Assembly (NCBI GenBank): GCA_020747065.1
Contig: JAGMVK010000004.1
Location: 620,001 to 684,000, forward strand
Origin: Cadophora sp. MPI-SDFR-AT-0126
Taxonomy: Eukaryota; Ascomycota; Leotiomycetes; Helotiales; Ploettnerulaceae
Direction: 5' to 3'
DNA: 64,000 nt
Shown: positions 23,084 through 33,375 of the stretch, piece by piece
How positions within the stretch are numbered: position 1 is the stretch's first letter
Layout of the letters: each line of letters opens with the position of its first letter
Translations under genes and position numbers: made by a program
Notes under the pieces: generated by a model
Told to the model about the DNA's origin: nothing
Database searches by the model: none
Seen by the model: the letters and a program-made list of their open reading frames with translations, nothing else

Positions 23084-23574
23084 TGAATCGGGGCGGTAAA
23101 TCCTCTCTTATGGGAGTCTGGGAGAGCAAGTCTGGGAACTTGGTGTAAAGCATTGTAATCTCCTTGTATATCAAATGCCTATGATACCCAATTTTCTTGC
23201 TCAGTCTTGTGATGCCGACTGTCTTGGATCAGCAGGCAATTCAGCCAATCTAACCATGGGGAAATGGAGACGTAGGATGGAAACATATTGGAGATTGTAC
23301 TCGTGAATTTTTTGAACCAATCTTGACATATGTTCCCTGAAACTCCAGCGTGTTAACGCTGTAACATACCTCAAAGACGTCCCTGTTGCGATCACTACCT
23401 GCGCTCTCGGTTCCCGGATTAGCGATTGAACCCTGTAAATTTAGGGTCGGTTGGCTGTTGAAGTGCAGGGGTCTGCAGCACGAGATAGCTCTAAGCTCGT
23501 TGACGACATCAACTAGCATCATCTTGACTTCGATTGCTTTCAACATACACAGACGCGCCTCTATCTTCCCCACC
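23084..23574. other. Intergenic, cia30 upstream
   Basis: 491 bp between codirectional genes; must carry the cia30 promoter. No element recognised. Confidence 0.45.
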
Positions 23575-24480
23575 ATGAGACCGACACCCAATTTACTAGC
23601 GAAAGGCTTCTTTGGCCGAAGTGTAGATGAATTCAAGCGGTTATCAGGAATTGGTACATCCCCCAAGCTCAACTCGTAGCTCTGTGCTTGCTTGCTCGAA
23701 TTCTCAAATGCTAACCACCTTGTCACAGCTCTCCGAGCAGAAGGCACCAAACACGCCACGAAACCCTACGTCCTGGCCTCCTTCCACGATCCCTCTTCCA
23801 TCGAAGACTGTAAAGTGATATCTGACGCGGACATGGGCGGTTTCTCGCGCGCACATCTAGATTACATACCACCCGTCACATCCACATCCACATCCCCCTC
23901 AAGCTCTTCCTCCCTCCCCTCCTCAGAAAACAAGAACGGCCACGCCAAATTCCACGGCAACATATCGATCGAGCTCCCCCCAAACAAACCACACATCCAA
24001 CGGAGCGGCTATGCAGCGTGGCGGACCAAAGACCGCTCCTTCACGATTTTTGGGAAATCGCTGTGGGACATCGATCCATACGCCTTCCTCGCGCTGCGGA
24101 TTAAATCCGACGGCCGCAAATACTTCGTCAATATTCAAACAGAGAGTATAGTGCCTACGGATTTACATCAGCATAGATTGTATGCGCGGCGGCCCGGCGA
24201 GTGGGAGACGGTGCTTATCAAGTGGAATGAGTTTGTGCGGACGAACCACGGGGTTGTGGTTGAGCCGCAGACGGAGCTGTTAAGGCAAAAGGTAAGGACG
24301 GTGGGGATTGGGCTGATTGATAGAGTGCCGGGTCCGTTTGAGCTTTGTGTGGAGCGGATTTGGGCGAGTAATGGGCTTGGGGAGGAGGATTTGAGGGAGG
24401 ATGATAGGGTTGAGGAGGGGATGTTAAAGAGTAAGCATGGAGAGAAGATTAGGTGGGGTGATGAGAAGAATAAGACGTGA
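23575..24480 (+). CDS. cia30: Complex I intermediate-associated protein 30 (CIA30/NDUFAF1)
   Basis: 276 aa, exons 23575-23653 and 23729-24480. The short first exon encodes MRPTPNLLAKGFFGRSVDEFKR, a basic amphipathic start suited to mitochondrial import. Exon 2 holds the CIA30 beta-sandwich: VLASFHDPSSIEDCKVISD, GGFSRAHLDY, FHGNISIELP, RSGYAAWRTKDRSFTIFG, YAFLALRIKSDGRKYFVNIQ, VGIGLIDRVPGPFELCVERI. A Ser/Thr/Pro linker (about residues 66-85) interrupts it. Known role: chaperone for complex I membrane-arm assembly in mitochondria (first described in Neurospora). Coding strand flips from C-rich to G-rich near 24150. Confidence 0.93.
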
Positions 24481-24955
24481 TTGGTCTGTGGTGATGCTCT
24501 TGTTTACTTTGGGAAATGGTGTTGGTGATGCAAAGTATTTGTTTTCATTTGCACAACAGTACCGAGACCATGAGCTGGAATGGCCCGGGGTGTCGACAGG
24601 ACGAAGCAGGAGAAGTGGCCTGAATCTGTTTCCATCATCATGCAACAAGTCACCGTTGTGACCCAAGACGACTCGGAACACTGCGACTCCCAGCACAGAA
24701 ACGCGAACTACCTTTCCTTGTAGCCGAACCCTTGCCAAAATGCCATCCGGACCATCAACGCCCAAACTCAACCAGAATTGCTAAACGATGACGATCTATT
24801 GTCTTTGAAACCACTGGTACAATGAAGCAGAACTAAGAGACTTGACAAGCTCTTGGCCTGTTTGTGGACGAGCACGCGTAATGCACGACGCCAAGTAATC
24901 TGTTCTTCCAAACGCTGCACAGTTCCGAAACTGATACGGAGAAACTTTCGTCCAA
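24481..24955. other. Convergent spacer, cia30 / triose-phosphate-type transporter
   Basis: 475 bp between two stops; nothing beyond expected 3' UTRs seen. Confidence 0.45.
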
Positions 24956-26419
24956 TTATGATTTACCTTGCTGGGCTTTGTGCTTTAGCATGACGATCGA
25001 GTAGCTAGAAGAATAATTAGCATTTTCTTTTGACTTTGCCTGCAAACGCTTTTGAAATGATGTATCCGAGACAACCGAATGTTCGGACTCGCTCTTTCAG
25101 GAGAACGCAGCGAAAATCTTGAAACGCTTCAAGTTTTGTCTGTAAACTTTGCAGAGCAGTCCCAAGATATTTCGTCTTGGAGCATAGATAATGATGTAAC
25201 TTACGATATGATTCCTCCAATGGCGATGAAGACTCCAATAATCGACTTATCTCCAACAGCACGTCCAGAAGTGACCCAGCCTAATGCGACAATAGAGCAG
25301 GTCTTAACATGCCCAACTACAGTGCTGGAGACTGGACCGGTCTGGGCGATGATGAAAAATTGGGAGATGTTGATTACGCAGGCAAATAAGCCAGACTAAG
25401 GAAACTGTTAGTTGCTGACTTCTGCATATACGAGGCTCAAAATATCCCAAATTTAGAACAATTTAAAATCGTCTTACCATCATAATCATCACCCATCTGT
25501 TAAGTGGAACTTCCGTCCATGTCGGGAAAGTGTCCACAAATGGAATAACGTAAAGAAGCATGAAAGCTGCCAGAGGTGCCTGATTGAACAACAATTGCAT
25601 ACTGTTCATCTGGAGCTTCTTGTGGTAACTGGCAATCCAAATGGTATACAAGGAGCTCGCAAATATTCCACTAAAGGCAAATATTACTCCCAAGCTGCTG
25701 GTGGTCTTGACGCTGGCATCCGCGCTCGGAAGCGAATCGTAGTATGACACCATTCCAACTCCCAAGCAGGCTGGGATCAGGGCCAAAATAGCGTTTCGTG
25801 GAAGGGTAGCTTTGTAGAGAACGAAGTTCATGAGGGCGACCATAGGTGTGAGGAGAATCCGCGCGACTTGGTAGAAAGTGACGGTTGAAAAGGCCAGAGA
25901 TAGATTGGGTAGAATGACATTCAGAGACATGGCGATTGCAAGGGGAATGATTTCCTTGATCGCAACCTTTCTTGGTACGAAATATGCGAATCGAGGTCGC
26001 GAGATGGTGAAAAGTGTAAGCCATGTTATGAAGAAGTGGAAAGCCGCGAATGTCAACTGCGCAAGCTTCAAGGAAGGGTCCGAGAAGATGGCTTTATTTG
26101 TGAAGACCTGCAGACAATAATTAGAGACTGTACGATCAGAGATCTCCTGCAATCTGCGCGAACATACAATGCCAATAGTCGCCAATGTGTTCACAACCAT
26201 CCAAATCACAGCTGTTCTCGTCGAGGTATCTGCTTTCGGTGCAGGGGCTGGCTTCTCCCCCTCATCGTGTTCCGATAGCAGTTCTGCGCGTTCGATGTCG
26301 TCGCCAATCTCCATCTCATCTGGAGTCTTCAGTCTCCCTTCGCTCATCTTTTCGTTGTCATCGTATGGTTCAGCCGCAGTTACGGAGGAACTCGCTGATG
26401 CAATGCGATCGGTTGCCAT
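24956..26419 (-). CDS. Triose-phosphate-transporter-family (EamA/SLC35E-like) membrane protein
   Basis: 373 aa in four exons: 26419-26168, 26107-25478, 25395-25205 and 25004-24956. The N terminus (about 70 residues) is soluble and acidic. Ten helices start at TAVIWMVVNTLATIGIVFTNKAIF, the TPT hallmark (helix followed by FTNK), with FAAFHFFITWLTLF, NVILPNLSLAFSTVTFYQVARI (PNLSL is typical), IWIASYHKKLQMNSMQLL, GPVSSTVVGHVKTCSIVALGWV and SIIGVFIAIGGIISYSIVMLK. The 49-nt last exon adds YSIVMLKHKAQQGKS, typical of SLC35E3-like proteins, behind a 200-nt intron with a CTAATTATTCTTCTAG acceptor region. Likely a Golgi/ER nucleotide-sugar or related transporter; substrate unknown. Confidence 0.88.
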
Positions 26420-26955
26420 TTTTACTGTAGGGACAGAATCTCAAGCTTCTGCTGCAAAGAATTGAGTTGAGTGATGAGTGTAGAATAATGATCACGACAT
26501 TCCTCGCTGGCCTCAAGAGTCAAGCAGGACGAAGTAAATTGAAGAGTCGTGTGGCGTTGTGACAGGAGAGAGAGGGAGAGGGAGGGTTCCGAAATAAGAA
26601 ATGTCGCTCCTTAATTGCGCGGCGCGGCCCACCGTCCTCGTTTCCATGGTCCAGGTTCCCAACTCTGGCGGAATCCTTGCAGTGCCAAGTCATGCATGTC
26701 TTACTACCCTCGTTCTGAGATATCAGCATCAGATTTCATCGCATTCCCAAGAACCTGATCAGTCTTTAGTGTCTCACTGCGAGTCCTGAAAAATGATCAG
26801 GAATTCGTGCTTCAAGCAAGGAGACTTATCTATTCCAGATCAGACAATGGTGTCCATCCTGCCCAAGATGCTTCCATTAAGGTACTGCAAAGGGTTGCTT
26901 GTGTTTGCATTTCAAGAACTTTCGAATTTGCCTTGAATTTGTGGTTTTCGTTCTG
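26420..26955. promoter_or_regulatory. Divergent intergenic region, transporter / type II membrane protein
   Basis: 536 bp between head-to-head genes, with an AG-rich run near 26570-26585. No specific site recognised. Confidence 0.45.
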
Positions 26956-28141
26956 ATGGCTGGATACAACTGTCCGTCACTTCCAATTCGTCTCGTATGC
27001 GGAATTTTCATTCTAGCTTCATGTCTCTTGGTGTTTTTGAGACTCAACCATGGTGTATGTTTGCACGTTTCTGTGGTCCCCTTGACCCCTGTTCTGTTCT
27101 GAGTACTTAACTACCGCCAGTATGTACCTATACATTCCGTATCCTATGGCGAACCTCAAATTGAGGCTCCAAAGCTAGAGAAGAGTCCAACGAAGACCGC
27201 CTCAAAAGCTCTCAAGATTCTCGAGCCTACTGCTCCTCTCGATAGATTTGATGTCGCTCTCCCTTCAAGCGCACCGCCCAAACTGCTCGCCAGACCAGAT
27301 GTCCCATTGGTTACTTACGTATATACGGAATCCGACTATGCGAGAACCAATCTCCAGTTCTTTGTCAGCCATGGCCTCCACGCCGCTGCTGACTTCGTCT
27401 TCATCTTTAATGGTCCCACTAATGCCGATGAGATGATACCTCTGGATAAACCGAATATCAAGATTGTCAAGCGCAGAAATACATGTTACGATCTTGGTTC
27501 ACATAGAGAGGTGCTCAATGCGAGGAAGAGGGGTGGAAAAGCTTTGCGAGATATATACCAGCGATTCATCTTGATGAATGCAAGTGTTCGTGGGCCGTTC
27601 GTCCCGCATTGGTCGAAAGAGTGCTGGACGGAGGCATACTTGAGCAAACTGAACGACCGGGTGAAGGTAGGCCCAACTATTTTGTGGCTATTCTAGAAGT
27701 TGTTGCTAATATTCTCAGCTTGTCGGATCGTCTATCGATTGCCGTGGAGGAGGGGATCAATATGTGCAATCAATGATCTGGGCGACAGATACCACTGGTC
27801 TCAACATCATGCTCACTCCTGCCGGAATAGGAGAGTGTTTTCGAACACTAGACGACGCAATTAAGGGTGCCATCCGAACGACTCCTCTTCTTAAATCTAG
27901 TGGCTATCATGTCGATGTGATGACAACCATTTTCCAGTCCCAGCGAAACTATCAATTCGAGAATTGTACCCAAGAGGGAGACATGATGTACGAGGGCAAA
28001 TATGCTGGATTTAGTGTTCACCCGTTTGAAGTAATGTTCATCAAGACTAATCGAAATATCAATCCTGTAATGATCGATAGTTTAAGCAGATGGATAGATC
28101 AAAGTGGATATAGTAGCTATGGTGTTTGTGGAGAGAGGTGA
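26956..28141 (+). CDS. Type II membrane protein, glycosyltransferase-like, family not identified
   Basis: 355 aa from exons 26956-27054, 27121-27666 and 27719-28141. Exon 1 is a signal-anchor: short polar start, then IRLVCGIFILASCLLVFL. A roughly 50-residue stem precedes a globular domain opening PLVTYVYTESDYARTNLQFF and AAADFVFIFNG. NTCYDLGSHREVLNARKRG and YQRFILMNASVRGPF follow, then GSSIDCRGGGDQYVQSMIWA and HVDVMTTIFQSQRNYQFE, ending near FSVHPFEVMFIKTNR. Signal anchor, stem and an alpha/beta start are the layout of Golgi glycosyltransferases, and the domain resembles uncharacterised sugar-transferase-like proteins. I do not recognise the family, so activity is not claimed. Start 26956 is the only ATG placing the anchor at the N terminus. 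Confidence 0.75.
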
Positions 28142-28620
28142 AAGGAAGGGCGGCTAAACCGTGTAATTTGACGCTGCTGGATCATGAAATTTACACGTTG
28201 ATCCCGAATCTCGTTTTTTGAAAGGATTCGATATCATTCCATCCCTAGTACTTTTAAATCTCTAATATTCTGATAGAAGGTTCCCAACTGTCCAGCAACT
28301 TGTTATCGTCTCCAGAGCCAAGTGATGAAGTAACACTCCAAGTGTATTGTCATCCAATTTGTTACAGACGAAACGCTGCCCTCACATGTACCAGGGACGA
28401 ATCTGATACAAACAAATCGGATGTTGATGCACCATTTTATTTATACCCACTGCGCCGCCAGGACAAGGTTTCGGGAAAAGAACCTTAGCATCGGGAAAAG
28501 GAGCATACCCGCCAAGCTACCAGGTAGTATCCCACTATCTATCGGCGTACAGCCCCGATAGTGGGATCTTTTGCCGAAGCCAATATATACATTCACTTGA
28601 ACAATGACCTACCTTTCGAC
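28142..28620. promoter_or_regulatory. Upstream region of the omega-amidase gene
   Basis: Holds a 10-bp direct repeat TCGGGAAAAG (28471-28480 and 28491-28500) and an 11-bp-arm inverted repeat (28529-28539 / 28557-28567) ending 53 nt before the first ATG. These could be promoter sites or a 5' UTR hairpin. Confidence 0.5.
28529..28567. repeat. Perfect 11-bp inverted repeat, 17-nt loop
   Basis: ATCCCACTATC and GATAGTGGGAT. The loop has CGG that could extend the pairing if CTAT bulges. It sits just upstream of the omega-amidase start. Confidence 0.85.
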
Positions 28621-29625
28621 ATGTTCAGAGCTCTTCATACACTCCGAACATTTCGCACGGTTACAGATCCCTGGAGAAGCATATCTACAATGACAGATCT
28701 TCTGAGAAAGCCAGTCAAGCTAGCACTTGTGCAGCTCGCCAGTGGTTTGTCAATCCAAGCTTGGAGCTCCAGGTGGATACTGTACTCATAGCTCACAAAA
28801 CAATTAGGCGCAGACAAAAATCATAACCTCGCTCACGCGCGGGAAAAGGTCCTCTCCGCTGCATCGAAAGGAGCTCAAATTATTGTCTTACCAGAATGTT
28901 TCAACTCGCCTTACGGCTGCGATTACTTCCCCTCATACGCCGAAACCCTCCTCCCAAGCCCACCTACGAAAGAGCAATCCCCTTCCTTCCACGCCCTGTC
29001 TGCTATGGCTGCTGAGGCAAAGGCGTATCTAGTTGGTGGCTCAATTCCAGAACTCGATACCGAGACGAAGAAATACTACAACACATCCTTGACCTTCTCC
29101 CCGGATGGCAAACTGCTAGCTACACATCGAAAGGTGCACCTGTTTGATATCGACATCCCGGGAAAGATCACTTTCAAAGAGTCCGAAGTCCTGTCGCCGG
29201 GAAACAAGGTTACGATCGTTGATCTGCCAGAGTATGGAAAGATAGCTATTGCGATATGCTACGACATTCGCTTCCCAGAGCTGGCCATGATCGCAGCAAG
29301 GAAAGGATGCTTTGCATTGATCTATCCTGGTGCTTTCAATACTACTACTGGCCCTTTACATTGGAAGCTACAGGGACAGGCTAGGGCTATGGATAACCAA
29401 GTTTATGTCGCGCTGTGTAGTCCGGCGAGAGATATGAGTGCGAGCTACCACGCGTGGGGACATAGCTTGGTGTGTGATCCCATGGCGGCGGTGATGGTTG
29501 AGGCTGAGGAGACTGAGGAGACGGTATTTGCGGATTTGGAGAATACGAAGATCGTCGATACGAGGAAGGGCATTCCTATTTATGGACAAAGGAGGTTCGA
29601 TGTGTATCCGGACGTCAGTAAGTAA
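28621..29625 (+). CDS. Omega-amidase / NIT2-NIT3-type nitrilase-superfamily hydrolase
   Basis: Exons 28621-28744 and 28808-29625, giving 313 aa from 28621 or 290 aa from the internal ATG at 28690. The catalytic triad Glu-Lys-Cys is intact: LPECFNSPYG, HRKVHLFDID and ICYDIRFPE. The family hydrolyses alpha-ketoglutaramate/ketosuccinamate or, in the Nit1/Nit3 branch, repairs deaminated glutathione. FNSPYGCDYFPSYAE and PGAFNTTTGPLHWKLQGQARA fit NIT2/NIT3. The longer start adds MFRALHTLRTFRTVTDPWRS, Arg-rich without early acidic residues, which looks like a mitochondrial presequence. MTDLLRKPVKLALVQLASG is the usual cytosolic start. Both may be used. Confidence 0.92.
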
Positions 29626-30249
29626 GGTTGAAGAACAGTAGGTGGAAGAGGCCGTGAAGGCTGAGAAAAAAATGTACCCTACAAATCACTTCAAGCACAT
29701 ACGGAGCAAGCAATTGTATCTTGAAATGAATTCTTGTGGCCAATTTGTCGAAGAGGAGTCTTTTGTTGAATGTTCCTAGCATACATATAATCAAAATGGC
29801 ATAGATAAACGCAATAATTAGGCTATAACGGTACAGGGCAATTGCCAATAAGAGCTTCCCTTAGCCCTAAATATTATTGTGAATACTTGATACAATTCTT
29901 TAGGAAGCTGACGATCTCCTTTTGTCAGCTGTCATAAGTTCCAGCTCTTGTCTGTCATTGTCAAATACGAGTCACTAACGACATTCCGGGTTTAGCCCGT
30001 TTGAAGACGATGCCAAGCAACGGCCATGTCAGATCCAGTGGACTCGCACCCCCTTGTCGTACCAGGATTCCGTTCTCTCCCCTTGGTACGAGGACAATCT
30101 CCCCATTGCATCCTCACTTTCTGTCGAGTCGTACTCGGTGCTGCCATTTCGCAGCAGATCCTTTCATCTCATCGAGAAAGACATTGATTTGTCTTTCACA
30201 CACGGCAACGAGGCAGTGGCCGCGACTGCTTTTTGCCCTAACCGACAAG
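29626..30249. other. Intergenic, upstream of the DUF5672 gene
   Basis: 624 bp between codirectional genes, AT-rich to about 29990. The long frame extending left from the DUF5672 start to 30001 is probably 5' UTR. Confidence 0.45.
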
Positions 30250-31523
30250 ATGGCCTCTTCTACGAGTGACATGACCATCGACGACGCTTGGGAATCTGTT
30301 AAATCTGTCGTGCTGGCAGGATGGTCCAAGACAACTAGACGAATGCGCGCAGCAGGCGCGGTATTGTTATTCTTGTACGTCCTTGGTCTCTCGTCCTTCA
30401 GAATTCACTTTTCCTCCAAGCATCAAACTGAACAACATCCAGTATTCTCGCAATTCTCCTCCTCCGACCTTCCATACCTGAACCTTCTCTACCCAGGTTA
30501 CCTTCTCTCTCCCTCGACTATGGCACCGACGGTCCCATTTCGCCGTACAACGTTAGCAAAGTTGCCCTTTTGATTGAGAATCGAGTGAACCCGATTCTGG
30601 CACCGCTTATGCTACATTTCATGTCCGTCGTACCTCCGGACTGGCGCTTTCGCTTCATGGGCTCCCTCGAATCAGTGGAGTATCTCAATACCAGTAGAGC
30701 GATCCGAAATCATGTCGCGAGCGGAAAGTTGGACCTTACATACATCCCCGCGAACATGACCACTGGAAGTCAAGAGGAGATTAGCAGATTTTTGACAACA
30801 TTGTGGTTGTACGAGACGGTGCTACAGCCTGCAGAATGGCTGTTGGTCTTCCAGACTGATAGCATGCTTTGCGCAAACAGCAGGCAAACCCTCAACAGCT
30901 GGCTTGATTACGATTGGGTGGGAGCGCCGTGGAATCCAAATGGAAGATTTGGTGGCAACGGAGGTCTTAGTCTCAGACGAGTGAGTAAGATCATTGATGT
31001 ATTGAGGAATCAGCAGCGGATTCCGAATACAGAGCCGGAGGATGTGTGGCTCACGGACCGACTTGGACATCGACCGGGCGCAAAACTCGCCAATGGGACT
31101 ATGAGTTTGACGTTCAGTGGAGAAATGTATGGAGGTCTAGGGGAGAAAGTTGGAGCAGACAAGAAGAAGGGGAAGAAACCTGGAGATACCACGAAAGCTG
31201 GAGAGCTGATCAAGGGAATCGATGATTGGAGAGATGGTTTCTACGAGCCAATGGGCTACCACACTGGAGGCAGTGGTGAGACTCTCCACGGTGGCATCTG
31301 GGGTACTCCTGAGATGCGGAAACATATCTGGGGATATTGCCCAGAAGTGAAGATGATGCTCAAGATGGATGCGGCCAAATTCGTTCCTGGCGATTGCCAT
31401 AACAACTGGAAGCGCACGGAGGAAGGATGGAATGGTATGTATGGTTCTGGGGCTGACGAACAGACGGAGTGGATTGATGGAGAGGAGTATCCTATGTTAC
31501 CAGCCGGTCTAATGCCCTGGTAA
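30250..31523 (+). CDS. DUF5672-family type II membrane protein (glycosyltransferase-like)
   Basis: 401 aa, exons 30250-30374 and 30443-31523. The GTACGT donor and CAG acceptor join the frames so that a clean membrane anchor forms: RRMRAAGAVLLFFILAILLL. A Pro/Ser/Leu stem follows, then the DUF5672 domain: KVALLIENRVNPILAPLMLHF, VPPDWRFRFMGS, WLLVFQTDSMLCANS, DYDWVGAPWN, GGNGGLSLRR, EDVWLTDRLG and the C-terminal GYHTGGSGETLHGG and PGDCHNNWKR. QTDS and the GGNGGLSLR loop resemble the nucleotide-sugar/metal sites of Golgi transferases. Activity has not been established for the family to my knowledge. Reading straight through the intron gives a longer open frame that misplaces the anchor. Confidence 0.87.
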
Positions 31524-32189
31524 ATCAAGATCCAAAATTTCACAGAGAGTTCATTAGCATCCGCTGAGATCTGGGAAGGGCGTTCATTGGGGTTTCAATT
31601 GGGTATGCCTTTAGAGTCTGCAGCAAGTAGGGGGAGTTCTAGGGCTGGTCTGCCACGGTGACGATGTCTTGATAAAGAGAAATCTAGAATTGTAAATGTA
31701 ACATCTACATCTTTATGACAACTGTAATTTGTGCTCCGAACGCGTTCTGAGGAATCTGACCAGAAATACCTCAATGTCCATTTTACCACTTCCAAGCTGC
31801 AGTGAATGTGAGCAGCACTCACTGATAATATCAATATCCATGGAAGACCAATTTCTGCACTTCCCCAGCCCTCCACACCCCCAGGGTTGAACGACTGTGC
31901 CTTGAGGGGACAAAGTCGCTAAAAACAGTTAGTCGCTCAGTAGCCTCGTGCAGCCTCACACCCACGACTTCTACCTCCATCTTTTGACTGCTTAAAAGTC
32001 GCTCACAAACAATATCGGCAACACAATTACGGGGGTCGCTAAGCCCATTGATTTCGATTTTCCTGTCATCTCAATCATCGAGCAGTAGATCCCTGGTGCA
32101 CAAAAACTAGAGCAGCATTTCGACGTCAGACCCAACTTCTGGAATTTGCGACATTTGGCTGAGCCAGGAGCCCATAAAATACAGGCAAG
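31524..32189. other. Intergenic, spt3 upstream
   Basis: 666 bp; spt3 promoter expected. No recognised element. Confidence 0.45.
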
Positions 32190-33375
32190 ATGGCGGACAA
32201 GACAGCGAAATATCGCACGGAGATCCAGCAGGTGAGTCGACCGGGATTCTCTTTGGGCAAGAATTGCAATTGCCAGTATCTCCGGGCGAGAAGGATACCT
32301 GATTTCATGATAGAATGCGCAAGCTAACTGCTGTTCAGATGATGTATGTGTCTGGAGAGACAGCTGAAGCATCTGCTGAGACTACGGGTATCATTGAGGA
32401 GATTGTGCGGCAACAGGTTATCGAAATGGTATGTCCACCGAGCATATAAAAGACCAAGGTCTTGAAAGCACCGCGCTATGGCTTTCAGTGGAACAGGGCT
32501 AATCGAACACAGCTTCGACAATGTACTGAGCAAGCTTCACGGCGAGGCAGCAGATCAATATCGACTGATGACTTAATTTTCCTGATCCGGCACGACCAAG
32601 CCAAGGTATCACGACTCCGGACATTCCTCTCCTGGAAGGACGTCAGAAAGAACGTCAAAGATTCCGATGACAAGGGCGGAGATGCTGATATCGGGACGGG
32701 TGATGAGCCAGTCGGAGCAGCAGCAGGTGGTCCCGTTGTTGACACGGCCAAAAAGAATAAGAAGGCCAAAGTCGGTTTGCCCTGGGAAGTTCCATCATTC
32801 TACAATCAAGAAGTTCCTGAGCGCGAAGATGAGGACGATGAGGATGAAGAGGAGATGAACTACGCAACTCTTCAGCGTCTTAAGAAGGCAGATGAGCGCA
32901 CGAAGGCTATGACTAAGGAGGAGTATGTTACTTGGTCCGAATACCGTCAAGCATCATTTACATTCCGGAAGGGAAAGAGATTCAAGGAATGGGCAGGCTT
33001 CAGCGTCGTCACGGATTCCAAACCTAACGATGATATCGTCGATATCTTGGGTTTCTTGACATTCGAGATCGTGCAGACCTTGACCGAAGAGGCCCTTAAG
33101 ATCAAGGAGCAAGAGGACCTGGTCAAGGACAAGACAGGTGGAGAGCAGACTGGCAAGAAGCGCAAGATTCAAGGGCTGTTTGACCCCCCTTCCGAGGGAC
33201 GCACGCCTGTTGAATCGAGACATATTCAGGAAGCTTTCAGGAGGCTGCAGATCCGACCGACTAAGCAGCGTGCAATGTGCAACTTCTCAAGAGGTCTCAA
33301 TCGCACGCCTTTGAAATTGGTAGGTTTTCTAGAATTGTCTCTCAGATCATATACTAATACACTGTCCAGTTTTGA
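32190..33375 (+). CDS. spt3: SAGA complex histone-fold subunit Spt3
   Basis: 314 aa from exons 32190-32231, 32339-32428, 32513-33319 and 33370-33375. The N-terminal histone fold is diagnostic: [78 protein letters not shown]. After an acidic linker ([10 protein letters not shown]) comes the second fold ([26 protein letters not shown] ... [23 protein letters not shown]). [16 protein letters not shown] and [10 protein letters not shown] precede the C-terminal NRTPLKL. The last intron has a TACTAATAC branch site and CAG acceptor, after which only TTT TGA is coding (Phe, stop). Spt3 contacts TBP and works with Spt8, encoded 29 kb to the left. Confidence 0.93.

Noticed and set aside
30001..30573. 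190-codon open frame through the DUF5672 first exon
   Set aside because: It reads through a GTACGT...CAG intron and starts too far upstream; the spliced model gives a clean membrane anchor and joins the conserved domain.
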